Shown: one piece after another, positions 15,831-24,819 of the stretch
Layout: the number at the start of each line of letters is the position of its first letter
How positions within the stretch are numbered: the stretch's first letter is position 1
Source: JBOGFC01 sp050742155
Lineage (GTDB): Bacteria > Actinomycetota > Acidimicrobiia > Spongiisociales > JALYHC01
Assembly (NCBI GenBank): GCA_050742155.1
Contig: JBOGFC010000154.1
Coordinates: forward strand, 1 to 33,212
Reading direction: 5' to 3'
DNA: 33,212 nt
Notes under the pieces: generated by a model
What the model saw: only the letters and a program-made list of their open reading frames with translations
Database searches by the model: none
What the model was told of the DNA's origin: nothing
Program-made: the position numbers and the translations under genes

Positions 15831-16862
15831 ATGCCTTCGAGGGGTGGGCGGGCACGCGTGCGTAGGGGTGCCCCGACCATCTATCACGTCGCCGAGCGGG
15901 CCGGTGTCTCGCTGGCCACCGTCTCGCGAGTCAACCGTGGAACGACGCCGGTGACGCCGGAGACCCGCCTGCGTGTGCTTCGAGCCATCGAAGAGCTGCG
16001 CTACACGCCCTCCCGGTTGGGCCGATCACTGGCTGAGGGCCGCCACGACGCCACCGGGATCGTCTTTCCCGACATGTCGGGCCCGTACTACTCGGAGGTC
16101 ATTCTCGGCTACGAGGAGGCCGCCACCGCCGCCGGGCACAGCGTGCTCATTCTCGCCACGCACGGCCGGCCCGGCGCCCGCCATCTCGTCCTAGATCTCG
16201 CGGCCCGGGTGGATGGCATGGTGCTCATGGGCCGCACCGTGGACGACGAGCTGGTGGCCCACCTCGAGGAGCGCGGCACGCCGGCAGTCCTGCTGGCCCG
16301 GCCGCCGGTCGGCACCGCCGACGTCGTGCGGTCCGGGAACCGGCGCTCGGCGGAAGCGATCACCGGCCACCTGCTCGGCCACGGGCGTCGCTCGCTCGCC
16401 TTCGTGGGGGACCCCAATGCCTCGCCCGATGCCCACGCCCGCTGGAAAGGCTTCCTGGCAGCCCACCGGCGCCTGGCCGTTCCGATCCCCCGCAGCCCGG
16501 TCCGCTGCTCGTACCGCGAGCACGAGGGACGCGCCGCCGTGGCCGAGTTGCTCGCCGCCGCCAACCCACCTGATGGGCTCGTGTGTGCCAACGACGAGAT
16601 CGCCCTAGGTGCCTACACGGCGGCGCGTGAAGCGGAGCTCGAGGTGGGCGTCCACCTGGCGGTCAGCGGCTGGGACGACATCCTGGCTGCTCGCCTCATT
16701 ACCCCACCTTTGACGACGGTCCGCCAGCCGATGCGCCAGCTGGGCTCGACCGCCGCCCGGTTGCTGATCGAGCGCATAGAGAACCCACGCCGAGAGGCTC
16801 GCCGGGTGGTGTTGCCGACCACCCCGGTCATCCGGGCGAGCTGCGGCTGCCATCCGACATGA
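15831..16862 (+). CDS. LacI-family transcriptional repressor
   Basis: A 343-residue LacI/GalR-type regulator. The N-terminal helix-turn-helix TIYHVAERAGVSLATVSRV (residues 16-34) and hinge region YTPSRLGRSLAEGR precede a periplasmic-binding-protein-like sensor domain. That domain has IVFPDMSGPYYSEVILGYEE, GLVCANDEIALGAYTAA, and LAVSGWDDILAARLITPPLT then TVRQPM. Upstream extensions of the frame read through the toxin relic and are rejected. A perfect palindromic operator lies inside its own promoter. Only 18 bp, containing a GAGGAGG ribosome site, separate it from the binding-protein gene, so it heads the operon and should repress itself and the transport and glycosidase genes. The inducer is presumably the imported or processed sugar. 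Confidence 0.92.
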   Translation: MPSRGGRARVRRGAPTIYHVAERAGVSLATVSRVNRGTTPVTPETRLRVLRAIEELRYTPSRLGRSLAEGRHDATGIVFPDMSGPYYSEVILGYEEAATAAGHSVLILATHGRPGARHLVLDLAARVDGMVLMGRTVDDELVAHLEERGTPAVLLARPPVGTADVVRSGNRRSAEAITGHLLGHGRRSLAFVGDPNASPDAHARWKGFLAAHRRLAVPIPRSPVRCSYREHEGRAAVAELLAAANPPDGLVCANDEIALGAYTAAREAELEVGVHLAVSGWDDILAARLITPPLTTVRQPMRQLGSTAARLLIERIENPRREARRVVLPTTPVIRASCGCHPT

Positions 16863-16880
16863 CATGAGGAGGTAGAGACC

Positions 16881-18131
16881 ATGCAAACCAGATCCCACCT
16901 GCACGCCGTGGTGACGGCATTGGCATTCGTGCTGGCGGCCTGCGGCCGGGCCGCACCGGGCCCGGGCGCCACCACCCCGGCGGTCACAGGGCCGGCCACC
17001 GGTCAGATCAGCGCCTGGGCCATGGGGACCGAGGGCGAGAACCTCGACGTGCTGGCCGCGGACTTCATGGCCGAGAACCCCGAGGTCACCGTGGAGGTCA
17101 CCGCGGTCCCCTGGGATGGGGCCCACGACCGGATCGTCAACGCCATCGCCGGCGGTCAGGTCCCCGACGTGAGCCTGATCGGGACGACCTGGATGGGCGA
17201 GTTCGCCAAGCTGGGGGGACTCGATCCGACACCGTCGGACATCGACCCGTCGCAGTTCTTCGAGGGCGCCTGGAACACCACCGTCGTCGAGGGGGTGAGC
17301 TACGGCGTACCGTGGTACGTCGAAACCCGGCTCCTCTACTATCGGACCGATCTGGCCGAGCAGGCTGGGTTCTCGGAGCCGCCCGGCGACTGGGACGAGC
17401 TGAAGCAGATGGTGCAGGGGATGGTCGATGCCGGGGCGCAGTACGGAATCAGCCTCCAGCCTGGCGGCACCGGCTCGTGGCAGACCTTCATGCCGTTCTT
17501 CTGGCAGAAGGGCGGAGACATCCTCGGCGACGACGGCAGCTTTACCCTCGACTCCCCGGCCTGCGTGGACGCGCTGACCTACTACAACACCTTCTTCGAG
17601 GAGGGCCTGACCCCCACCGAGGCCGGAGAGCTCCCGCTGGAGGGCGCCTTCGCCGAGGGGCAGATCGGCTCGTTCATCAGCGGTCCCTGGATGATCGGGA
17701 TCGTCACCGACGCCGGCGCCGACCCGGCGACGTGGTCGGTGGCCCATCAGCCGTCCGAGGAGGCCGGGACCAGCTTTGTGGGGGGCGGCGACCTGGCCGT
17801 CTTGGCCGACTCGGACAACAAGGCCGCGGCTTGGGCCTTCGTCCAGTACCTCAGCCGCCCTGAGGTGCAGGTGAAGTGGTACGAGACGATCAGCGACCTG
17901 CCGGCCGTGCAGTCGGCCTGGGAGGACGATGCGCTGGCCGGCGACGAGCTGCTGGCCGCCTTCGGTGATCAGCTCGCCGATGCCAAGGCGCCGCCGGCCA
18001 TCCCCACTTGGGAGCAGGTCGCCGCGGCCATCGACAGCCAGGTCGAGCAGGTGACGATCGGCGACGCGACGCCGGAGGAGGCGTGCCGGGCGATGCAGGA
18101 TGAGGCTACCTCGATCGGCACAGGGCTCTAG
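16881..18131 (+). CDS. Sugar ABC transporter substrate-binding lipoprotein (CUT1 type)
   Basis: A 416-residue extracellular solute-binding protein of family 1. The signal sequence ends in the lipobox LAAC (residues 18-21), so Cys21 would be lipidated and the protein tethered outside the membrane. The mature part shows ISAWAMGTEGENLDVLAADF, IVNAIAGGQVPDVSLIGTTW and GVSYGVPWYVETRLLYYRTD. Further on are the W-D-E-L segment and the FVGGGDLAVLADSDNKAAAW and AFVQYLSRPEVQVKW motifs near the C-terminus, all standard for MalE-like proteins. The ATG is preceded by a strong GAGGAGG. It captures the oligosaccharide and delivers it to the two permeases encoded directly downstream. Confidence 0.93.
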   Translation: MQTRSHLHAVVTALAFVLAACGRAAPGPGATTPAVTGPATGQISAWAMGTEGENLDVLAADFMAENPEVTVEVTAVPWDGAHDRIVNAIAGGQVPDVSLIGTTWMGEFAKLGGLDPTPSDIDPSQFFEGAWNTTVVEGVSYGVPWYVETRLLYYRTDLAEQAGFSEPPGDWDELKQMVQGMVDAGAQYGISLQPGGTGSWQTFMPFFWQKGGDILGDDGSFTLDSPACVDALTYYNTFFEEGLTPTEAGELPLEGAFAEGQIGSFISGPWMIGIVTDAGADPATWSVAHQPSEEAGTSFVGGGDLAVLADSDNKAAAWAFVQYLSRPEVQVKWYETISDLPAVQSAWEDDALAGDELLAAFGDQLADAKAPPAIPTWEQVAAAIDSQVEQVTIGDATPEEACRAMQDEATSIGTGL

Positions 18132-18155
18132 GAGGTGGGTAGCCGCGAGGCCGCG

Positions 18156-19070
18156 GTGAGCGGGGCAGTTCGGGCCGCCCCGCTCACGGCCCGCCACAAG
18201 TGGCGTGAGGCGCTGGTCGCCTGGAGCTTCGCGCTCCCCTTCGTCATCCTCTTCGCTGTCTTCCTGGCCGGGCCGATTGCCGTCTCGCTCGTCACCAGCT
18301 TCACCGACTTGCGGGTGACCGACATCCGCAATCCGTTCAGGGTCGACCTGGTGGGAGCGCAGAACTACCTCACCGTGCTGGGCGACGCCAAGTTCCAGAA
18401 GGCGGCGGCCAACACCTCGGTCTTCGTCCTCTTCGGCGTGCCGCTCACCATGGCGCTGGGCCTGCTGGCCGCGATGGGGCTGGACCAGGGGGTTGTGAAG
18501 TTCCGGACCCTTTTCCGCGTCGGCTACTACCTGCCGGTGGTGACCAGCATCGTGGCCATCGCCGTCGTCTGGAGATTGCTGCTGGCGAAGGAGATCGGTC
18601 TGCTCAACGGGCTGCTCGGGCTGCTCGCTATCGACGGCCCCGGCTGGCTCAGCGACCCGCGACTGGCCCTGTGGTCACTCATCATCATGGCCGCCTGGCG
18701 GAACCTGGGCTTCCTCATGGTGGTCTTCCTCGCCGGCCTCCAGACTATCCCCGCCGACCTCTATGAGGCGGCCGAAGTCGACGGGGCGGGGCGCTGGCAG
18801 CGCTTCCGCAGCATCACGCTCCCCATGCTGCGCCCGACGCTGCTTTTCGCCGCGGTGATCACCGGTATCGGCTACCTCCAGTTCTTCGAGGAGCCGTTCG
18901 TCATGACCCGGGGCGGGCCGCTCGACTCGACGCTGTCGGTCGCCTTCCACGCCTACAACCAGTTCAGCTTCGGCAACTACGGCTACACGGCGGCAATCAG
19001 CTACATCCTCTTCGTGGCGATCGTACTCCTCACCTTCATACAGTTCCGGCTCTTCCGGCCGGCAACCTAG
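18156..19070 (+). CDS. Sugar ABC transporter permease, MalF-like
   Basis: About 304 residues with six predicted membrane helices. The conserved EAA loop that docks the ATPase reads IPADLYEAAEVDGAGRWQRF then RSITLPMLRPT, and the MalF-type C-terminal TRGGPLDSTLSVAFHAYNQF is present. Two GTG starts compete. The one at 18135 overlaps its own GGAGG and has no usable spacing; the one at 18156 has GAGG at 18147-18150, 5 bp upstream, and is preferred. The gene lies 24 bp after the binding protein and just before the second permease. It forms the heterodimeric channel with that protein. No ATPase gene is linked, which is common in actinobacteria that use a shared MsiK-type ATPase. Confidence 0.92.
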   Translation: MSGAVRAAPLTARHKWREALVAWSFALPFVILFAVFLAGPIAVSLVTSFTDLRVTDIRNPFRVDLVGAQNYLTVLGDAKFQKAAANTSVFVLFGVPLTMALGLLAAMGLDQGVVKFRTLFRVGYYLPVVTSIVAIAVVWRLLLAKEIGLLNGLLGLLAIDGPGWLSDPRLALWSLIIMAAWRNLGFLMVVFLAGLQTIPADLYEAAEVDGAGRWQRFRSITLPMLRPTLLFAAVITGIGYLQFFEEPFVMTRGGPLDSTLSVAFHAYNQFSFGNYGYTAAISYILFVAIVLLTFIQFRLFRPAT

Positions 19071-19081
19071 GGGGCGTGCTG

Positions 19082-19957
19082 ATGACAACCATCGCACCCA
19101 CGCAGGCGGTCCCCCCGGCACGACTGGGGGGCAGGATCGGGCGGGGCGCGGGCGGCAGGTGGGTCCACGTGGCGCTGATCATCGGCCTGCTGCTGATGGT
19201 CGGCCCCTTCGTCTGGATGGTCTTGGGATCGTTCAAGACGACCGCCGAGCTGCGGCAGCTCCCGCCGACCTGGATACCCCAGGACCCCACCCTGGGCAAC
19301 TATGCCGACCTCTTCGACCGGCTCGCCTTCGCCCGCTACTTCTTCAACTCGGCGGTCGTCGCCCTGGCGGTGACGGCCGGCAACTTGCTCTTCTGCTCGA
19401 TGCTCGGCTACGCGCTCGCCAAGCTGGAGTTCCCGGGCAAACGAGCGCTGTTCATGCTGATGTTGGGCACGCTGATGGTGCCGGGCATCGTCACCTTCAT
19501 GCCGCTGTTCGTGCTGGTCGCCAACATGGCGCTGGTCAACACCCACGCCGGGCTGATCGTGCCCTTCCTGGCCGGGGCGTTCGGTGGTTTCCTGATGCGG
19601 CAGTTCATCTCCGGCCTCCCCGATGAGGTCATCGACGCGGCGCGGGTCGACGGGGCCGGGGAGTACCACATCTTCTTCCGGATCATCCTCCCGCTGTCTG
19701 GCCCGGCACTGGCCACCCTCGGCATCCTCACCTTCCTTGGCAGCTGGAACAGCTTCCTCTGGCCGCTGGTGGTGGCCAGCACCGAGGACATGTACACCCT
19801 GCCGGTGGCGATCGCCCTGTTCGCCATCGGGCAGCAGCAGACGAACCTGAGCCTGCTCATGGCGGGTTCGGTGGTGGTGGTGGTGCCGGTATTGCTGATC
19901 TTCATCGCCCTGCAGCGCTACTTCACCCAGGGCATCGCCATGACCGGCATCAAGTGA
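19082..19957 (+). CDS. Sugar ABC transporter permease, MalG-like
   Basis: A 291-residue permease with six membrane helices and the EAA loop LPDEVIDAARVDGAGEYHIF, followed by FRIILPLSGPALATLGIL and the typical SWNSFLWPLVV. The C-terminus QRYFTQGIAMTGIK is the standard ending of CUT1 MalG-type subunits. The ATG at 19082 has a G-rich ribosome site (AGGGGG, 19069-19074) at better spacing than the in-frame GTG at 19076. It lies 11 bp after the first permease and partners it. Confidence 0.93.
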   Translation: MTTIAPTQAVPPARLGGRIGRGAGGRWVHVALIIGLLLMVGPFVWMVLGSFKTTAELRQLPPTWIPQDPTLGNYADLFDRLAFARYFFNSAVVALAVTAGNLLFCSMLGYALAKLEFPGKRALFMLMLGTLMVPGIVTFMPLFVLVANMALVNTHAGLIVPFLAGAFGGFLMRQFISGLPDEVIDAARVDGAGEYHIFFRIILPLSGPALATLGILTFLGSWNSFLWPLVVASTEDMYTLPVAIALFAIGQQQTNLSLLMAGSVVVVVPVLLIFIALQRYFTQGIAMTGIK

Positions 19958-19982
19958 CCCAACGGAGAAATAAGGTGAACCG

Positions 19983-21545
19983 ATGAAAGGACGAATCCGG
20001 AGTCTGGCGGCAGCTCTCGCTCTCCTGGGGGCTACGGCGCCCGGCGTCGCCCACGCCGGGCTCTCCTCCGGGGATCGCGCCACCCTGGAGCGCTACGCGG
20101 CCGCCACCTGGCACTCCTTCGTGAAGCTGGTCGTACCGGTTACCGGGCTGCCGGCCGACAATATCGGCGGCGACCTGCACCCGAGGAGCCGCTCGGCGTA
20201 CACCTCGCCGACCAACATCGGCATGTACCTATGGGCGACCCTGGCGGCGCGCGGCCTCGGCCTCATCTCGGCCGAGGAGGCGACCGAGCGAATCGCCAAG
20301 GCGCTCGACAGCGTGGCGCGACTCGAGCGCCACGAGCCCTCCGGCCAGTTCTACAACTGGTACGACCCGGCCACCCTCGAGAAGCTGACCACCTGGCCGG
20401 AACCGCCGCACAACCCGGTCTACCCGTTCCTTTCCAGCGTGGACAACGGCTGGCTGGCGTCGGGCCTGATCATGGTGGCCAACGCCGTGCCGGAGCTCGG
20501 CGACCAGGCCTGGGAGCTGGCCACCAGCATGGACTTCGGCTGCTATTACGACCCCGACGCCAAGGGCCCCGACGCCGGCGCCGGGTTGATCCGGGGCGGC
20601 TTCTGGCGGATCCAGGACACCCCTCCGTGGGCCACCGGCTTCCCGAAGGGCGACTACTGCGCGATGGGCGAAACGGTGACCTACACCGGGCACCACTACG
20701 GGGCCTTCAACACCGAGCCGCGCATCGCTTCCTACATCGGCATCGCCCTCGACCAGATCCCGGCACCCCACTACTTCGCTCCGTGGCGCACCTTCCCCAA
20801 CGACTGCGGCTGGAGCTGGCAGGAGCAGTACCCAGTGGGAGAGTGGCAGACCTACCTTGGGGTCGACGTGTTCGAGGGCGCCTATCGCTACGACGACCAG
20901 CTGGTGGTGCCCAGCTGGGGCGGCAGCATGTTCGAAGCCCTCATGGTGCCCCTGGTCGTTCCCGAGGAGCAGTGGGGACCGAGCAGCTGGGCCGTCACCC
21001 ATCCCCTCTACGTCGAGTCGCAGATCGAGTACGGCCTGGAGGAAGCGGGCTACGGCTACTGGGGCTTCAGCCCGTCGAGCGACCCGGCCGGCGGCTACCG
21101 CGAGTACGGCGTCGACCAGATCGGGATGTGGGACGGCGGCTATACGAGCGACCAGGAGCGCGGCACGCTGGTCGACCTCGGCTGGCCGGATCCCGCCTGC
21201 CCACGTGAGCCGCGGCCCATCACCGACTACGGATCTGGCGTCGTCACCCCCCACGCCGCCTTCCTGGCCCTCGATTTCGCCCCGGCCGCCACGATGGCCA
21301 ACCTCGCCGCTCTGCACATCGACTTCCCGGCCCTGTACGGGCGGGGGGGGTTCAAGGACGCGGTCGACTTGGCCAGCGGGCAGATCGCCGACCGCTACCT
21401 GGCCCTCGACCAGGGAATGGTGATCGCCGCCATCGCCAACGAGCTGCTCGATGATCGGCTCCAGGGCTATCTGGCCGTGACCCTCGAGCCGTCGCTCCGG
21501 CCGCTGATGGCCATGGAGGACTTTGAGGCCGGCCGCGCGCCATGA
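19983..21545 (+). CDS. Secreted glycoamylase-like protein (GH144/DUF3131-like)
   Basis: A 520-residue exported protein with a signal peptide (MKGRIRSLAAALALLGATA..., cleavage after AHA at residues 23-25). The mature protein is rich in aromatic and acidic residues typical of an (alpha/alpha)6-barrel glycosidase: SPTNIGMYLWATLAARGLGL, EPSGQFYNWYDPATLEKL, PFLSSVDNGWLASGLIMVAN, GHHYGAFNTEPRIASYIGIA, VPSWGGSMFEALMVPLVV, and GYWGFSPSSDPAGGYREYGV then VTPHAAFLAL and YLALDQGMV. These match an actinobacterial secreted family annotated as glucoamylase-like or DUF3131, related to PF10091 and the endo-beta-1,2-glucanase family GH144. That family call is from memory and no substrate can be proved. An AAGGTG ribosome site precedes the ATG, 25 bp after the permease. 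It would release oligosaccharides for the importer. Confidence 0.8.
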   Translation: MKGRIRSLAAALALLGATAPGVAHAGLSSGDRATLERYAAATWHSFVKLVVPVTGLPADNIGGDLHPRSRSAYTSPTNIGMYLWATLAARGLGLISAEEATERIAKALDSVARLERHEPSGQFYNWYDPATLEKLTTWPEPPHNPVYPFLSSVDNGWLASGLIMVANAVPELGDQAWELATSMDFGCYYDPDAKGPDAGAGLIRGGFWRIQDTPPWATGFPKGDYCAMGETVTYTGHHYGAFNTEPRIASYIGIALDQIPAPHYFAPWRTFPNDCGWSWQEQYPVGEWQTYLGVDVFEGAYRYDDQLVVPSWGGSMFEALMVPLVVPEEQWGPSSWAVTHPLYVESQIEYGLEEAGYGYWGFSPSSDPAGGYREYGVDQIGMWDGGYTSDQERGTLVDLGWPDPACPREPRPITDYGSGVVTPHAAFLALDFAPAATMANLAALHIDFPALYGRGGFKDAVDLASGQIADRYLALDQGMVIAAIANELLDDRLQGYLAVTLEPSLRPLMAMEDFEAGRAP

Positions 21546-21636
21546 TGGGTGCGATGGACGGCTCGAAGAGTGCGGGCGGCGGGCGACCCGGCCGCGTCAC
21601 CGGTCTCCGACCTTCCCGCGCTCCCGCACAAGAACG

Positions 21637-23490
21637 ATGAGCCACGGGGCCGACGCGCGGCCCGACTGGGAAGCGCGCATCGGTCGCCCAAGCGAAGGGC
21701 GCCCTCCGCGGCCCCTTCCTCGGCTGGAGGCGCCCCGGCACGTGCGGGTTGTCGAGGGTCGGGGGCAGGTCACCCTGACCTGGGAGCCGGTCACAGGGGC
21801 GGCCGGGTATCTCGTCCTGCGGGCCGATACGGCGGAGGGCGAGTTCCGGCCAGTCGAGGTCGGCGAGCCGCTGGTGCGGGCCGTCCCGCACCCGCCGTTC
21901 ACCGACACGACGGGCGCGCCGGGGCACCGCGCTCGGTATCGAATCGCCGCGGTGGCGGCCGTCGACGACCACGACCAGCCCCGGAGCGAACTGGTCGTCG
22001 CCACGCCGCGCCTCGAGGGAGACGCTCGCTGCCGGGTGACCATCGACACCGCTGTGAGCCTTGGTCCGCTCCACCGCCCGTGGCGTCCGATGATCGGGGC
22101 CGAACACCTCAGCCAGCTGGACTACGGCGAGGGCCCCGCGGGCCGCTCGATCGGCGAGGAGTTCGCCGAGGCGCTGCGCCTGGCCCACGACGAGCTCGGA
22201 ATCCGCGCCGTGCGGGCCCACGCCATCCTCCACGACGAGCTTGGGGTCTACCGGGAGACGCACGGCGGGCCAGTTCATGACTTCAGCGGCATCGACCGGA
22301 TCTACGACCGCGTCCTGGAGATCGGTCTCCACCCGGTCGTGGAGGTGAGCTTCATGCCGCGTGATCTGGCCCGTGATCCCTCGAAGACCGTCTTCCAGTA
22401 CCAGGCGATCGTCTCGCCACCGCGCGACTGGGAGCGGTGGGGCGACCTGGTGAGCGAGCTCACCGCCCACCTGGTGGAACGCTACGGACGGGACGAGGTC
22501 CGCACCTGGGGGTTCGAGGTCTGGAACGAGGCAAACCTGGAGGTCTTCTGGTCGGGAACACCCGAGGAGTACTTCCGTCTCTACGAGGTCAGCGCCCGGG
22601 CGATCAAGTCGGTCGACCATTTGCTGCCAGTCGGCGGTCCGGGATCGGCGGCGGTCGGCTGGCTCGACGAGCTACTCGACCACGTCGGCCGCTCGGGCGC
22701 CCCGATCGATTTCCTGTCGACCCACACCTACGGCAACGCACCCCTCGACCTGCGACCCATCGTCGCCCGCCATGGGCGGGCCGGCCTGCCGCTGTGGTGG
22801 ACCGAGTGGGGCGCCCACGCCGGCCACTTCAACGGGGTGCACGACTCGGTGTGGAGCGCCGCGTATCTGGTCCGCGGCATGGTGAGCGCCATGGGACGCC
22901 TCGATGCGCTGGCCTACTGGACCGTCTCCGACCACTTCGAGGAGCTAGGTCGGCCGTCCTCGCTCCTGCACGGAGGATTCGGGCTCCTCGGCGTAGGCAA
23001 CCTGCGCAAGCCCCGGTGGTGGGGCCTGTGGATGCTCGAGCAGCTCGGCGATGAGCGCTTGAGCGTCCGGGTCGAGGGGGACGGCGCCGGTGACATGGTC
23101 GACGCCATCGCCACGCGCTGTTCCGACGGCAGCCTGAGGATCCTCGCCTGGAACGGCACGGTCGACGTCGCCAAGGCCGCAGGGGATACTCTCCTCGACC
23201 GGCGCGTCGACCTCACCGTCGTCGGGCTGGCGGCTGGCCGGTATCGTCTGCGACACCACCGCCTGGACGACCGGCATTCCAATCTCAGCCATGCTTGGCG
23301 CAGGTTGCGCAATGGGCGCGACTGGCCCGACGAGGCGGGATGGGCTGCACTTCAGGCGGCGGACCGCCTAGAGCATCTCGAGCCGGAGCGGGACGTGTCA
23401 TCGCGCGAGGGATCGCTGAGCCTTGCGTTTGAGCTCCCGATGCCAGCCGTCTCACTCATCGAGCTGAAACCGGGGACCGTCACCCGTTAA
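21637..23490 (+). CDS. GH39-like intracellular glycosidase
   Basis: A 617-residue protein. An N-terminal fibronectin-III-like beta domain (HVRVVEGRGQVTLTWEPVTG ... ARYRIAAVAAVD, residues 35-125) is followed by a TIM-barrel of glycoside hydrolase family 39 type. The acid/base Glu is expected in GFEVWNEANLEVFW (Glu298) and the nucleophile Glu in LPLWWTEWGAHAG (Glu390). Other landmarks are VRAHAILHDELGVY, DFLSTHTYG, and a C-terminal beta domain. GH39 contains beta-xylosidases, alpha-L-iduronidases and related exo-enzymes; the true substrate is unknown. There is no signal peptide, so it should act in the cytoplasm on imported sugar. The start is chosen at the ATG at 21637, since an upstream TTG lies inside the previous gene; its ribosome site is weak. 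The 91-bp gap has no visible terminator. Confidence 0.82.
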   Translation: MSHGADARPDWEARIGRPSEGRPPRPLPRLEAPRHVRVVEGRGQVTLTWEPVTGAAGYLVLRADTAEGEFRPVEVGEPLVRAVPHPPFTDTTGAPGHRARYRIAAVAAVDDHDQPRSELVVATPRLEGDARCRVTIDTAVSLGPLHRPWRPMIGAEHLSQLDYGEGPAGRSIGEEFAEALRLAHDELGIRAVRAHAILHDELGVYRETHGGPVHDFSGIDRIYDRVLEIGLHPVVEVSFMPRDLARDPSKTVFQYQAIVSPPRDWERWGDLVSELTAHLVERYGRDEVRTWGFEVWNEANLEVFWSGTPEEYFRLYEVSARAIKSVDHLLPVGGPGSAAVGWLDELLDHVGRSGAPIDFLSTHTYGNAPLDLRPIVARHGRAGLPLWWTEWGAHAGHFNGVHDSVWSAAYLVRGMVSAMGRLDALAYWTVSDHFEELGRPSSLLHGGFGLLGVGNLRKPRWWGLWMLEQLGDERLSVRVEGDGAGDMVDAIATRCSDGSLRILAWNGTVDVAKAAGDTLLDRRVDLTVVGLAAGRYRLRHHRLDDRHSNLSHAWRRLRNGRDWPDEAGWAALQAADRLEHLEPERDVSSREGSLSLAFELPMPAVSLIELKPGTVTR

Positions 23491-23545
23491 CCCCCGCAGG
23501 TCTTGCCCAGCTTTCAGGACGCAACATGGCCCATCTTCCGCACCC

Positions 23546-24667
23546 CTACGCAAGACTGATCGCCGCGCGGAGGCCGCGATCGAGGATCGAGGAGAGCCGC
23601 GCGACCTCCGCCTCCAGCGCGTTCCGCGGCAGCCTGCCGGCCTCCTTGAACCAGGCGACGCGCACCCGGTCGCCATCCAGCTCCCAGGTGCCGCACACCA
23701 CGCCACCCGCCACCACGACCGGCGAGATCCAGCCGCCCTGCTTGCTCACGGCGGCCCGCCGCGCCGCCGGCACGACATGGCCGTCGGCGGTGCCGGGGCC
23801 CAGGACGTACTGGTCGAAGCCCGGCAGTAGCCGCACCGCAGGGGTGGGCGTCGCCGAGGACAGCTCGTCGAGGTCCTCCGCCAGGACGTGGGCGGGTTCA
23901 CCGTCCACCTCGACCTCAGCCAGCCGGTCGCCGAGCGCGCCGAACCAGGTCCGAAGCTGTCGCTTGCCGAACCAGCCGCCGGCCATCCATTTGCCGAAGG
24001 CATCGATAGCGGCGGGCCCGTAAGCTCCAAAATAAGCGACGATGGCAACCGGCGCCGCCTCATCCGGATCGGGGACACCGGCCCAGCGCGAGCTCGCCGC
24101 CTCTGGGCGCATGAAGGTCACCCGTCCTCCCCGGCTCGGTCCGTAGCACAGGTCTCCCTGCCAAGCGAGCGGCTTCAGGAGCGTGCCCCAGCCTGAGCGG
24201 AGCGCTTCCCCGACATGCCCCAACCCGCGCCGCGCAATCACCGCGGCCACCAGCTCGTCCCGGGTGAGGAGCGTGCCGTCGAGCGCCTCGCGTACCGCGC
24301 GGCGAAGGGTATCCAGCAGCTCGGTGGTCACGCCGAAATAACGCTGCCAACTCGGCCGCTCCCACGGTCGCCCGGCGGCCATCATCGAAAGGAAAGCTCC
24401 GCCCTCCTCGGGTGTGAGCAGGTGGAGGGCGCCCCGCATCGCCCAGGTCTTGATGAGGCGACCCTCGGACAGGGCGCGGCTGACCTCGCCGGGCCGCGAC
24501 GCCTCACGCCGGACACGGACCGCGAGCTCGGCGGACGACGCCACTTGCGCCTGGACACCGCAGAGGCGGCCGACCACCCCCGCCACGGGCAGCCGACCGA
24601 CCGGATCCAGCAGGTGCCGCTGCATCCGCCACGCGAGCGCCTGTGGCCAGCTGACTTTCACGGCCAT
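23546..24667 (-). CDS. Winged-helix HTH_42 family protein (YcaQ/AlkZ superfamily)
   Basis: A 373-residue protein of the HTH_42 superfamily (PF06224), which includes the DNA glycosylases AlkZ and YcaQ/AlkX that unhook alkylated or cross-linked DNA bases. Visible signs are an N-terminal RMQRHLLDPV and the catalytic-type QxQ motif in CGVQAQ (Gln39 and Gln41). These are followed by LIKTWAMRGALHLLTPEEGG, GLGHVGEALRSGWGTLLKPL, RLLPGFDQYVLGP and SPVVVAGGVVCGTWE. The ATG at 24667 gives the usual length; the longer frame up to 24808 is not supported. Many actinobacterial members have no known function, so a repair role is only suggested. It is convergent with the GH39 gene (55-bp gap, no clear hairpin). 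Confidence 0.85.
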   Translation of the reverse strand: MAVKVSWPQALAWRMQRHLLDPVGRLPVAGVVGRLCGVQAQVASSAELAVRVRREASRPGEVSRALSEGRLIKTWAMRGALHLLTPEEGGAFLSMMAAGRPWERPSWQRYFGVTTELLDTLRRAVREALDGTLLTRDELVAAVIARRGLGHVGEALRSGWGTLLKPLAWQGDLCYGPSRGGRVTFMRPEAASSRWAGVPDPDEAAPVAIVAYFGAYGPAAIDAFGKWMAGGWFGKRQLRTWFGALGDRLAEVEVDGEPAHVLAEDLDELSSATPTPAVRLLPGFDQYVLGPGTADGHVVPAARRAAVSKQGGWISPVVVAGGVVCGTWELDGDRVRVAWFKEAGRLPRNALEAEVARLSSILDRGLRAAISLA

Positions 24668-24819
24668 GCGGCAAGCGTATCGTGGCCAACCACCCCGCCG
24701 CGCGATACGGCTATCGAACCGTAAGACGGAAGGCGGAAGCGTAGCCAAGACGCAGCGGCTCGGTCCCGGGCGTCGGACATCGCCGTGAACCTTCGCGCTC
24801 CGCGCCACCGAGCAGCCCC

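Noticed and set aside
16605..18197. 530-codon minus-strand frame across the LacI/binding-protein region
   Set aside because: It is antisense to two clearly recognisable genes and has no motifs.
23491..23545. Possible bidirectional terminator between the GH39-like and HTH_42 genes
   Set aside because: No stem of useful length with a following T run could be seen in the 55-bp gap.
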